Made by a program: the position numbers and the translations under genes
Notes under the pieces: generated by a model
What the model saw: the letters and a program-made list of their open reading frames with translations, nothing else
Told to the model about the DNA's origin: nothing
Database searches by the model: none
Shown: positions 25,093 to 32,209 of the stretch, in pieces
Position numbering within the stretch: position 1 is the first letter of the stretch
How the letters are laid out: every line of letters begins with the position of its first letter
Source: CF-39 sp035651155
Lineage (GTDB): Bacteria > Chloroflexota > Limnocylindria > P2-11E
Reading direction: 5' to 3'
NCBI GenBank assembly: GCA_035651155.1
Contig: DASRGG010000005.1
Coordinates: 1 to 64,000, forward strand
Length of the DNA: 64,000 nt

Positions 25093-25275
25093 ATGAATGC
25101 CGAGCTACTCGCGATCTTGGCGTGTCCGTTCGAGCATCACGCACCGCTTCGCGAGGAGCGCGATTCCTTGGTCTGCACGCAATGCGAGCGACGGTTCCCG
25201 ATCAGGGACGACGTCCCGGTGTTGCTCATCGACGAGGCATTGCCTGTCGCTACCGACCCCCAGCCGCGCGGCTAG
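25093..25275 (+). CDS. Trm112-family small protein
   Basis: A 60-residue protein reading MNAELLAILACPFEHHAPL, then LVCTQCERRFPIRDDVPVLLIDEA, the Trm112/YcaR fold. Members act as zinc-binding partners that stabilise methyltransferases, or stand alone. The second zinc pair (CTQC) is intact, but the first pair usually reads CPxC and here is CPFEHH, so one Cys is replaced and His may substitute. The start was chosen from a TACGAT hexamer 7 nt upstream. It converges with the next gene, overlapping by four bases. Confidence 0.8.
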   Translation: MNAELLAILACPFEHHAPLREERDSLVCTQCERRFPIRDDVPVLLIDEALPVATDPQPRG

Positions 25276-26195
25276 CGCGACGGTCGAAGCGGGATGTCGG
25301 GCACGTAGTAGACGCCGGCGCGCGACGGGACCTTGATCTCCGCCACGAAGTACCCAGCCTTCAGGAACTTGATGTCCCACTGCTGTCCGATCGAGACGGT
25401 GAGCTCCCAGTTCCCCTGCGCATCCGTGTACACGACGGTGTTGCCGATGCAGGTGTTGAGGCCCGGCGCGACGCACACCGATGGCACGCCGCGTCCGGTC
25501 CGCGCGTCGACGACGCGGCCGCGAAGGGTCATCAGCGTCGAGGGATCGACGGTCGGACTCGGTGTCGGAACGAGCGTCGGTGACGGCGACGCGGTCCTCG
25601 TACCGCCGCCCGATCCCGTTCCACTCCCGGTGCCCCCGCCGGAGCCACCACCGGAGCCGCCGGCCCCGGCGCCGCCGGTCGCGCCGCCCGGTTTGCCCGT
25701 AGGCGCGACCGTCGCCGCGGGCGACGCCGATGGCTCCTCGGCGGTCGGCGCCGGGCTCGCCTGCACGACCACGGGCAGGTTCGTCGAACGGCCACGCAGC
25801 GGCGGATACGTCGGCGCGGCCGCGCCCGCGGCGACGGGCGATCCGCCACCGGCGAGATCGTCCGGGTTCGTCGCCGGCTCCGTGATCAGGAGGAACGCGA
25901 GCAGGAGCGCGGTCGCCGCGATCGCCGCGAGCAGCCAGAGGCGCCGCGAGCGCGGCTTCACGAGGGGGACGACGGACATCTCGGCGCGCGGATCGACACG
26001 AGGACGGCGTGCGACGCGTAGCGCGCGGCCGTAACGCACGAGCATCTCGCGAGCGAACCGCGCGTCCGCGGGATCGAGGCTCACGCCACGAAGACGCAGA
26101 CGCGCGGCGGCCCACGCGCCGTCGCGCATGCTGCCGCGCCGCCGCGCGAGGCGGAGCGCGCCGAGACGGAGCGCGAGGCGGTCGTCGGTCGTCAT
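25272..26195 (-). CDS. Single-pass membrane protein with carboxypeptidase-regulatory-like end
   Basis: A 307-residue protein. An Arg-rich helical cytoplasmic part (about 1-83, with ALRLGALRLARRRGSMRDGA and MLVRYGRALRVARRP) is followed by one transmembrane helix (LWLLAAIAATALLLAFLLI), a Pro/Thr/Gly linker and a terminal domain. The terminal domain reads LRGRVVDARTGRGVPSVCVAPGLNTC ending in VPDIPLRPSR. The Cys pair C-x7-C suggests a disulphide outside the cell. It is the last gene of a four-gene operon and overlaps its close paralogue by one base (TGATG). Function unknown; the layout suggests signal transfer or a scaffold across the membrane. Confidence 0.72.
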   Translation of the reverse strand: MTTDDRLALRLGALRLARRRGSMRDGAWAAARLRLRGVSLDPADARFAREMLVRYGRALRVARRPRVDPRAEMSVVPLVKPRSRRLWLLAAIAATALLLAFLLITEPATNPDDLAGGGSPVAAGAAAPTYPPLRGRSTNLPVVVQASPAPTAEEPSASPAATVAPTGKPGGATGGAGAGGSGGGSGGGTGSGTGSGGGTRTASPSPTLVPTPSPTVDPSTLMTLRGRVVDARTGRGVPSVCVAPGLNTCIGNTVVYTDAQGNWELTVSIGQQWDIKFLKAGYFVAEIKVPSRAGVYYVPDIPLRPSR

Positions 26196-27115
26196 CAGCG
26201 GGCGGGAATGAGCGCGACGGCGACGGCCTTGCTCGGGGCGTTCGAGATCACGTCCAGCTCCTGCGTGTAGTAGCCGGCGCGCTTGAACTCCAGATGCCAG
26301 AGCTGGCCGATGGAGAGGCGCAGCCGCGCGTGGCCGAAGGCGTCGGTGATCGCCGCGTTGGCGCACGTCGTGAGGCCGTCGACGACGCACACACCCGGAA
26401 GGCCGATCCGCGTGCTCGCATCGGTCACCGTGATCTCGAGGACCATCACCGTCACGGGGACCGTGGGTGTCGGTGTCGGCGCGGGTGTTGCCGTCGACAC
26501 GCCCGGACCCGAGCCACCACCTGTCCCGGCGCCGGTGCCGCCGCCCAAGCCACCGCCGGAGCCGCCGGTGCCGGCCCCGCCGGCGCCCGGCGCGGGGAGC
26601 CTCGGGGCGTTGATCGGTTCCTCGAGATCAGGGGTCGGCCCCGGAGGCGGCGTCGCAGGGCGCGTCACGACCGGCACGACGACCACGAGCTCCTGTGACC
26701 GGCCACGGAGCGGCGACGCCGTCGGCAGGGCGATGCCGGCGGCGGGAGTGCCGCCACCGGCGGCCTGTTCGTCCGCAGGGCCGGCGGGACCGCGGGAGAC
26801 GAAGAGCGTGACGATGAGAGCGACGAGCCCCGCGACGACCACGAGCCCCTGGAGGAGCCGGCGCGAGCGCGGCTTCCCGTCGTCGAACGTAAGCACCGCG
26901 AGCTCGTGACCGGTCTCGTGATCGCGGCGTGCGCGCGCGACGCGAACGGCGCGGCCGAAGCGAACGAGCGCGTCACGCGCGAATCGCGCGTCGCCGGTCT
27001 CCAGCCGGACGCCTTCGAGGCGAAGGCGCGCCGCGGCCCATGCGGCTTCACGGAGGCTGCGGTGCTGCCGCGCGAGACGCAGCAGGCCGACGCGGAGCGC
27101 GACGCGATCGTCCAT
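26195..27115 (-). CDS. Single-pass membrane protein with carboxypeptidase-regulatory-like end (paralogue)
   Basis: A 306-residue paralogue of the next gene with the same order. The N-terminal helices (MDDRVALRVGLLRLARQHRS, ALVRFGRAVRVARAR) precede a transmembrane helix near 88-108 (LVVVAGLVALIVTLFV). A long Gly/Pro/Thr linker follows, and the beta domain has ITVTDASTRIGLPGVCVVDG and a C-x7-C pair. Both paralogues carry an LRGRS motif just after the membrane, which may be a conserved contact. It overlaps the MotB/ExbD-like gene and the downstream paralogue by one base each. No enzyme motif is visible. It is probably a subunit of the same envelope assembly as its neighbours. Confidence 0.72.
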   Translation of the reverse strand: MDDRVALRVGLLRLARQHRSLREAAWAAARLRLEGVRLETGDARFARDALVRFGRAVRVARARRDHETGHELAVLTFDDGKPRSRRLLQGLVVVAGLVALIVTLFVSRGPAGPADEQAAGGGTPAAGIALPTASPLRGRSQELVVVVPVVTRPATPPPGPTPDLEEPINAPRLPAPGAGGAGTGGSGGGLGGGTGAGTGGGSGPGVSTATPAPTPTPTVPVTVMVLEITVTDASTRIGLPGVCVVDGLTTCANAAITDAFGHARLRLSIGQLWHLEFKRAGYYTQELDVISNAPSKAVAVALIPAR

Positions 27116-27576
27116 CAGTAGAAGAGGTACACGTCGAACGTGACGGTGTTTCCGGGCGCGCCCGGCAGCAGCTCGTGCTCGTTGCGTATCGTCGCGCCCT
27201 TGTACACACCGGCGGTCAGCTGCTCCGTGGCCTTCTTCGACAGGAGATCGCCGCTCGCCGGGTCCGCATGAACGCCGTAGGCGATGACGATCGCCACCTT
27301 CCGTCCCGGCGCGAGCGTTTGCACCGTCTTCTGCGCGACGTCGGCGATGCGCTGCTGCTCCGTGGCGACCGCGGCCGCGCTACCGGCGAGCAGCGTCGCG
27401 CCGTCGACGTTGATGGAGAACGACACGTCCTTCGGATCGATGCCGGGTGTCGTCTGGTTCGAGGCCGCGCTCGCGGCGGTGTTCGCCGCGAGGAAGAGCG
27501 CGAAGAGCCCAAGGAGGATGTCGGCCCAGAGCCAACCGACGATGTTGAGCGACGTGCCGCGCCCGAAGTCGCGCAT
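27115..27576 (-). CDS. MotB/ExbD-like protein with OmpA-like periplasmic part
   Basis: A 153-residue protein with a short cytoplasmic start (MRDFGRGTSLN), one transmembrane helix with an Asp (IVGWLWADILLGLFALFLA) and an outer domain. The Asp in the helix is placed like the proton-binding Asp of MotB and ExbD. The outer part, KVAIVIAYGVHADPASGDLL followed by SKKATEQLTAGVYKG, resembles the core of OmpA/MotB peptidoglycan-binding domains, though too weakly to be sure. The gene directly follows the larger membrane protein (no gap), as expected for MotA/MotB or ExbB/ExbD-type pairs. Confidence 0.6.
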   Translation of the reverse strand: MRDFGRGTSLNIVGWLWADILLGLFALFLAANTAASAASNQTTPGIDPKDVSFSINVDGATLLAGSAAAVATEQQRIADVAQKTVQTLAPGRKVAIVIAYGVHADPASGDLLSKKATEQLTAGVYKGATIRNEHELLPGAPGNTVTFDVYLFY

Positions 27577-28353
27577 CTAGCGTTTGGGCGCTCGTTCGCC
27601 CCCGAGCGCCTCCGCGGCGCGCGCGAGCTCGCTTGCGGCCCGGCGAAGATCGGCCACCGCGCCTTCCATGTCGAAGAGACGCTGCTCGCGCTCCATCGCG
27701 CGCTCGTAGATGCGCCGCTCCTCCGCGACCATCTGATCGAGGAGCGCGGGGTCCGGCAGATCGGCGTCCGCCGTCGAGAGGCTCAGCGTGTGCGCGAGCA
27801 GGCCGCGGATCTCGGATTCCTTCAGCAGCACCTTCGTGCGCATCGCGACGTCGCGCACGTCGATGCGGAAGTGGATGAGCAGGCTCAGGACGATGAGCAG
27901 GCCGATGAGGCTCGCGTCGATGATCGCGAGCGTGGAGAACTTGAGGAATCCGACGAGCCCTTCGAAGCCCTCCTGCCAGAGCAGCAGGAACGGGCGGGTG
28001 ACGAGATCCGGATTCCGGCCCAGGAGCGTCGCGTATGCGTCGGTCGCGATCGAGAGGCCATACCAGGTGACGGCGATGGGCGCGAACACGAGGACGTTGC
28101 GCGCGACCTCGATGAAGCCCCAAACCGGCGAGCGGCTGAAGACGAGCAGCTCGGCGAGGCCCCGGGGGTCGATCGCGCCGGCGTAGCCCTGGACGTCCTC
28201 GCGGCGGTCCTCGCGGACAGCGATACCGAGCCGCCCGATGAGCTCGGCGAGCGCGGTGTCGCGCTGGGCGACGACCCGCGACAGGTCGGCCAGCTGATCC
28301 GCGGTGTGGTCGCGCTCGGTCGAGCGAGCGTCTGCCGTGGCGAGTGCCCTCAC
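27577..28353 (-). CDS. Two-helix membrane protein, MotA/ExbB-like partner (tentative)
   Basis: A 258-residue protein. The cytoplasmic N-terminus (about 1-80) precedes a first membrane helix (NVLVFAPIAVTWYGLSIAT), an amphipathic stretch with FLLLWQEGFEG, a second helix (LAIIDASLIGLLIVLSLLIHF) and a long charged coiled coil (about 170-252, with AEERRIYERAMEREQRL). Two helices plus a large cytoplasmic region recall ExbB/TolQ/MotA subunits and Zorya-like motors, but no signature motif is present. The start GTG at 28353 follows TAGGCT by 6 nt, and this hexamer sits at the edge of the 51-bp repeat. It is the first gene of the operon running to 25272. Confidence 0.6.
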   Translation of the reverse strand: MRALATADARSTERDHTADQLADLSRVVAQRDTALAELIGRLGIAVREDRREDVQGYAGAIDPRGLAELLVFSRSPVWGFIEVARNVLVFAPIAVTWYGLSIATDAYATLLGRNPDLVTRPFLLLWQEGFEGLVGFLKFSTLAIIDASLIGLLIVLSLLIHFRIDVRDVAMRTKVLLKESEIRGLLAHTLSLSTADADLPDPALLDQMVAEERRIYERAMEREQRLFDMEGAVADLRRAASELARAAEALGGERAPKR

Positions 28354-28360
28354 GTGGAAA

Positions 28361-28411
28361 GCCTAACGGCAATGTCCCGCGAAACGTGCGTGTCCGGCGG
28401 TCAGAAGCGGA
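28361..28411. repeat. 51-bp direct repeat, copy 1
   Basis: Identical over 51 bp to 30151-30201, starting GCCTAACGGCAATG. Similarity of about 80% continues to roughly 28490. It contributes most of the TAGGCT hexamer (minus strand) used as the -10 of the operon starting at 28353. The two copies bracket the acyltransferase gene. Confidence 0.85.
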
Positions 28412-28418
28412 ACAGGAG

Positions 28419-28490
28419 CTACGGGCCGCCGCTCGGGGCCGAGGGCGCCGGTGCGGCCGACCCAGACGGCGAGGGCGACGGGGATAGCAC
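28419..28490 (-). pseudogene. 3' remnant of a paralogue of the 30208-30873 gene
   Basis: On the minus strand this reads SPSPSPSGSAAPAPSAPSGGP and stop, matching the tail of the gene at 30208-30873 (SPSPSGSAAPAPSATAAPSASP). The nucleotides are also similar, so this is the end of a lost copy, not chance low complexity. The rest of the 5' part is gone. Confidence 0.6.
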
Positions 28491-28775
28491 TGGCGTGGAC
28501 GCGGGTTCGTTCGGCAAGTCACGCGAGCTGCCGCTCCACCCCACCACGCTCCCGGCCCTGCGCGCCTCTCTCGCCCGGCGCGACCGGCTCCATCCAAAGC
28601 CCGCCGCAGCGAGCCTGTTCATCTCGACCGCCGGCACCCGTCGGTCACGCCGATCCTGCGCACACGTATTGGTACCTGTCATCCGAATCGCTCTGGTCCA
28701 GAGCACATGCCTCGTCGGTCTGAGGCGGAGCCTCGTTGGGAAAGGGGGATCCGTCGCACGCGCAGCGTCTGATGC
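28491..28775. other. Non-coding stretch with no recognised element
   Basis: I see no credible reading frame, hairpin terminator or promoter here. Composition is slightly less GC-rich than the neighbours. It lies between the pseudogene tail and the acyltransferase stop and may be debris of the lost paralogue. Confidence 0.4.
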
Positions 28776-29992
28776 TCAGGCGCTTGGTTTCTCCACCGGT
28801 GTAGAGGTCGGGCGGATCGGTTCCTTGACCCGCCTCGACAGTTCGATGAACTGGCGCTCGACAACGCGGTAGAAGATGTACGCGACGACGATCGCCACTG
28901 CGAAGCGCCCGACGATGATCGCCGCCCCCTGCCAGGTCCCCGGCGTCAGGCCCAGCCGTAGCAGAAGTTGCTTCGTCGCGACGATGACCGGCTCCTGTGT
29001 GAGATAGAGGCTGTAGCTGAAGAGGCCCACACCGGCCAAGGCACGGGCGGAGGCAATGCGCCCCAGGACTCCGCTTCGCTCGAGGCGCACGGCGACGTTA
29101 ACCCAGAGGAAGAAGGCGAGACCGAATACCGCATCGCCGAAGACGCGCGCCGGCGGATCCTGCGGCGACAGATTGACAAAGACCGCGACGATCGTCGTCG
29201 CGGCCGCGACACGCGCCGAGCGGCACCACTGCGGGAGGCGGACGAGTCCGAAGTACGCCTCCACCGCGAGCGCGCCAAGGGTCCATTCGATCCAGCGCGA
29301 CGGTCCGAGGCCCACCCAATGGTCGCCGAACGGCGTCGGCGTCAGGAGCGGCGCGGTCCGCCAAGCGAGGCTGATCGCAGTAACGGCACCGAGCGTCCAT
29401 GTCCACCCCAGGCGCGGCCGCACGATGAGCAACACGAAGTACAGGATGTAGAGCTGCTCCTCGAGCGCGATTGTCCAGAAGGGGCCGTTGCCGACGGCTT
29501 GGCTCGCGTTGTTCGTGTTCTGCACGAGCAGCAAGAGCGATGCGACGTCCCCAGCCATGTCGGAGAACGCCCCGTACCCGAACGCGCCGGCGCCGGTCCC
29601 ATGCGCAAGCAGGCCGAAGACGACGAAGAGCCCGGCGAGCGATGCGAGCAGCGCGGCCACGTACGGCGGGTAGAGTCGGGTGAGGCGCCGTCGCCAAAAA
29701 GTCACGAAGTCGCGCGTGTCCGGTCGGCGCGCCCAGCGCAGGTGGATGCAGAAGCCTGATATGACGAGGAACAGCCCGACGCCGAAATGACCGAAGTCGC
29801 TGACCTGCGTGACGATTTGTGGAAGAGCTGATTCAGGGTTCGCAGCACCTCTCACAAGGGTGGAGCTCCACGAGAACGGCAGGTGGGTCACGAGCACGGC
29901 GAGGACAGCGACTCCCCGGAGGAGATCGATCGCCAGCAGGCGACCCCCCCCCCCGTCCGATCCGTCACAGCGATTCTGAAAGGCACGGCCAT
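28776..29992 (-). CDS. Acyltransferase-3 family membrane protein, frame interrupted at a G11 tract
   Basis: A polytopic O-acyltransferase (about ten helices) that would acylate a surface sugar. Family signs are RLLAIDLLRGVAVLAVLVTHLPF, HFGVGLFLVISGFCI, FWRRRLTRLYPPY, GPFWTIALEEQLYILYF and the end VVERQFIELSRR. The best start, ATG at 29992 with GAAGG 6 nt upstream, gives MAVPFRIAVTDRT and then leaves frame at eleven consecutive G (29944-29954). Nine or twelve G would join it to RLLAIDLLRG. In the downstream frame there is no ATG, GTG or TTG before the GTG at 29897, which is inside the conserved region. Either expression switches by slippage or the tract is miscalled. Confidence 0.75.
29944..29954 (-). 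repeat. Homopolymer tract (G11 on the coding strand)
   Basis: Eleven consecutive C on the plus strand, G in the acyltransferase sense, about 40 bp into the reading frame. It is the longest mononucleotide run I noticed in the window and lies exactly where the frame breaks. Confidence 0.9.
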
Positions 29993-30150
29993 GGCGCGCC
30001 TTCGCTCAGCGGGGCGCGATGCCGCTACCAAGCGCATCATGCGATGCAGACTCTACCCGTGCCGCATTTGCGCGAGACGGCGATAGACGTACCTCCGGAG
30101 CACGTGGGGCGGCGTGGAGGGCGCCAGCGCCAGCATGCGTCCAGACCACT

Positions 30151-30201
30151 GCCTAACGGCAATGTCCCGCGAAACGTGCGTGTCCGGCGGTCAGAAGCGG
30201 A
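30151..30201. repeat. 51-bp direct repeat, copy 2
   Basis: Same orientation and identical to 28361-28411. It begins 6 bp beyond the stop of the gene at 30208-30873. Because homology continues into the gene's 3' end, the duplicated block was the gene tail plus its downstream flank. Confidence 0.85.
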
Positions 30202-30207
30202 TCGGAG

Positions 30208-30873
30208 CTACGGGCTGGCGCTCGGGGCCGCCGTCGCCGAGGGCGCAGGCGCGGCCGAACCTGACGGGGACGGCGAGAGCGACGGGGATGGCGACGGCGT
30301 GGGCGGCGGGTTCTTGAGCGGCGGGCACTCCGCTCCCGCGCTCGGAGTGAGCTGGACGTCCATCTGGTAGCCCTTGGGCGTCACCTGCGTCGACTGGTAG
30401 CTCTTCGCGCAGATGAGCACCGGCGCATTCCGCGCGGGATACGGTCCGACGACCATCTGGCCGGAACTCGTTCCCTTCCCGATCTGCGTGTCGTCCGGCT
30501 GGCGCGCCTCCGGCGTGTCGACACCCTTTCCCGTCGTGGCGTCGTTCACCTGGAAGGTGATCGTGAGCGGCTCGATGCGCAGCTCGGTCGCATCCGCGGC
30601 GACGGGATGGCGCCCGTAGTACTTCTGCTGCGTGTCGAGCCGCGCGCCGCGCGGGAGGTTGTCGAGCGCGTACCGGCCGTCGTCGTCCGTGACGGTCGAG
30701 CGGCTCCCGTAGCTCACGGTCACGCCGGGAACGGGCGAGCCGGTCGTGTCGTCGACGATCCGTCCGCGCGCGTCGACGCGGTTGAGCTGTCCGCCGATGA
30801 GCGTGCCGAGCAGGAGGATCGCGAAGGGCACGACGAGCGCGCGGCGGTGCCAGTGCGGCTGGTCCATGGGCAT
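30208..30873 (-). CDS. Membrane-anchored protein with carboxypeptidase-regulatory-like domain
   Basis: A 221-residue protein with an N-terminal transmembrane or signal segment (RRALVVPFAILLLGTLIGG). The beta domain reads ARGRIVDDTTGSPVPGVTVSYG ... TVTDDDGRYALDNLPRGARL, a CarboxypepD_reg/CnaB-like fold. A second strand-rich part follows (LTITFQVNDATTGKGV) and a Ser/Pro/Ala tail ends it. Two Cys occur (LICAKSY, GAECPPL). The start is ATG at 30873 (MPMDQ) or 30867, close behind TACTGT. It is divergent from the RmlD-like gene. Exported and probably at the surface; function unknown. Confidence 0.68.
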   Translation of the reverse strand: MPMDQPHWHRRALVVPFAILLLGTLIGGQLNRVDARGRIVDDTTGSPVPGVTVSYGSRSTVTDDDGRYALDNLPRGARLDTQQKYYGRHPVAADATELRIEPLTITFQVNDATTGKGVDTPEARQPDDTQIGKGTSSGQMVVGPYPARNAPVLICAKSYQSTQVTPKGYQMDVQLTPSAGAECPPLKNPPPTPSPSPSLSPSPSGSAAPAPSATAAPSASP

Positions 30874-30889
30874 GAATACAGTACCGCCC

Positions 30890-31759
30890 GTGGGCCGACC
30901 CATCCTCGTCATCGGCGCGGCGGGCCTCGTGGGGCGCCACGTCGTCGCGGCGCTCGCGGGCCGCGAAGTCGTCGCGACGTTCCACCGCGATCCGGTCCCG
31001 GACGGCGTGTCCCTCGACATCACCGACGCGGCCGCGGTGCGCGCGTTGGTGGATCGGAGCGGACCGTCGGCGATCGTGCTGGCGGCGGCGGATCCCTACG
31101 TCGAGAGATGCGAGCGCGAGCCCGCCGCGACCCGTCGCGTGAACGTCGAGGCCGCCCTGGCCGTGCGTGACGCGGCCGCCGAGGTCGACGCGACACTCGT
31201 CGTGTTCTCGAGCGAGTACGTCTTCGACGGGACGAAGGGCACGTACATCGAGGACGACGCCGTCGCGCCGCTGAATGAGTACGGGCGGCAGAAGGTCGAC
31301 CTCGAGCGCATTGCTCGCACCGTGCCCCGACATCTCGTCCTGCGCATCTCGGGCGTATTCGGGAAGGAGCCGCGACGAAAGAGCTTCGTGTGGCAGCTCG
31401 TCGACCGGCTGCGCTCGGGCGGCACGTTCGACGTTCCATCAGACCAGCTCATCACGCCGACGGATGCGTCTTCGCTCGCGCACGTCGTCGTCGAGCTTCT
31501 CGACCGGGGAGCGAGCGGGACGTTCCACGCCGCCGGTCCCGATGTGCTGTCGCGGATCGACTTCGCGCACACGGTCGCGCGCGCGTTCGCGCTGCCGATC
31601 GATCGCATCGTCGCGAGACCGACCGCGGAGCTCGGCCTCCTCGCGCGCCGACCGGAGCGCGCGGGACTCGGCGACGCGAAGCTACGTGCGCTCCTCGGAC
31701 ACGGCCTCGCGCGACCGGCGGACGCGCTCGCGGCGCTCGCGCAGACCGTGCAGGCCTAG
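30890..31759 (+). CDS. RmlD-like sugar nucleotide reductase
   Basis: SDR of 289 residues related to dTDP-4-dehydrorhamnose reductase. The NAD(P) loop is PILVIGAAGLVGRHVV, the active-site region is FSSEYVFDGTKGTYIEDD with Tyr/Lys in NEYGRQKVDLE, and ISGVFGKEPRRKSFV matches the RmlD substrate region. It would complete dTDP-L-rhamnose synthesis with RmlA, RmlB and the RmlC-like protein in this window. I chose the GTG at 30890 because TACAGT ends 7 nt upstream; an in-frame ATG at 30872 overlaps the divergent gene. It converges with the RmlC-like gene, overlapping by 4 bp. Confidence 0.82.
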   Translation: MGRPILVIGAAGLVGRHVVAALAGREVVATFHRDPVPDGVSLDITDAAAVRALVDRSGPSAIVLAAADPYVERCEREPAATRRVNVEAALAVRDAAAEVDATLVVFSSEYVFDGTKGTYIEDDAVAPLNEYGRQKVDLERIARTVPRHLVLRISGVFGKEPRRKSFVWQLVDRLRSGGTFDVPSDQLITPTDASSLAHVVVELLDRGASGTFHAAGPDVLSRIDFAHTVARAFALPIDRIVARPTAELGLLARRPERAGLGDAKLRALLGHGLARPADALAALAQTVQA

Positions 31760-32208
31760 CGCCAGTCGTACAGCTTCGCGAGCTCCGGGTCGCTCGGGTC
31801 GAGCCGCAGCTCCTCCGCCGGGTCGTAGGTGCGGGACGCGAGATACAGCATGCGGATCGGACCGTGGACGACCTTGTAGCCGTGCGCCACGCCGGCGGGG
31901 ATCTTCAAGACGAAGCCCTGATCGGAGCGCTCCCCCATCCGGTATTCGGCGACCTGGTCGCGGGTCGGCGAGCCGTCACGCCGATCGAGCAGCCCGACCC
32001 GCAGGTCGCCTTCGATGACCCACCACCAGTCCACCTGCGTCGGATGCAGGTGCCACGCGACCAGACCCGCGCGGCGCAGCGCGGTGGACACCTGGGCGAC
32101 GCCGGGATCGCTGAAGAACGGATCCGTCGAAAGGCGAGCGAGCTCGAGGAAGAAGCCGCGCTCGTCCTCGTGCCGAACGAGCCGCTTGACCTCCACGCCC
32201 GCGATCAC
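31756..32208 (-). CDS. RmlC-like cupin (dTDP-sugar 3,5-epimerase family)
   Basis: A 150-residue cupin, shorter than the usual 180-200 residues of RmlC. It has RLVRHEDERGFFLELAR, then VAWHLHPTQVDWWWVIEGDLRVGLLDRRDGSPT and KIPAGVAHGYKVVHGP. The His in WHLHPTQ and the AHGY segment match the catalytic and binding parts of the family, though the second His-Asp pair is less clear. It lies next to RmlD-like and close to RmlB, so it probably epimerises dTDP-4-keto-6-deoxyglucose. Its start is only one base from the preceding DUF2723 stop, so it is in the same operon. Confidence 0.75.
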   Translation of the reverse strand: MIAGVEVKRLVRHEDERGFFLELARLSTDPFFSDPGVAQVSTALRRAGLVAWHLHPTQVDWWWVIEGDLRVGLLDRRDGSPTRDQVAEYRMGERSDQGFVLKIPAGVAHGYKVVHGPIRMLYLASRTYDPAEELRLDPSDPELAKLYDWR

Positions 32209-32209
32209 G

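Noticed and set aside
28361..28411. The 51-bp repeat as the end of an insertion sequence
   Set aside because: Copies are direct, not inverted, no transposase is nearby, and the similarity extends into the tail of a protein-coding gene. Gene-tail duplication explains it better.
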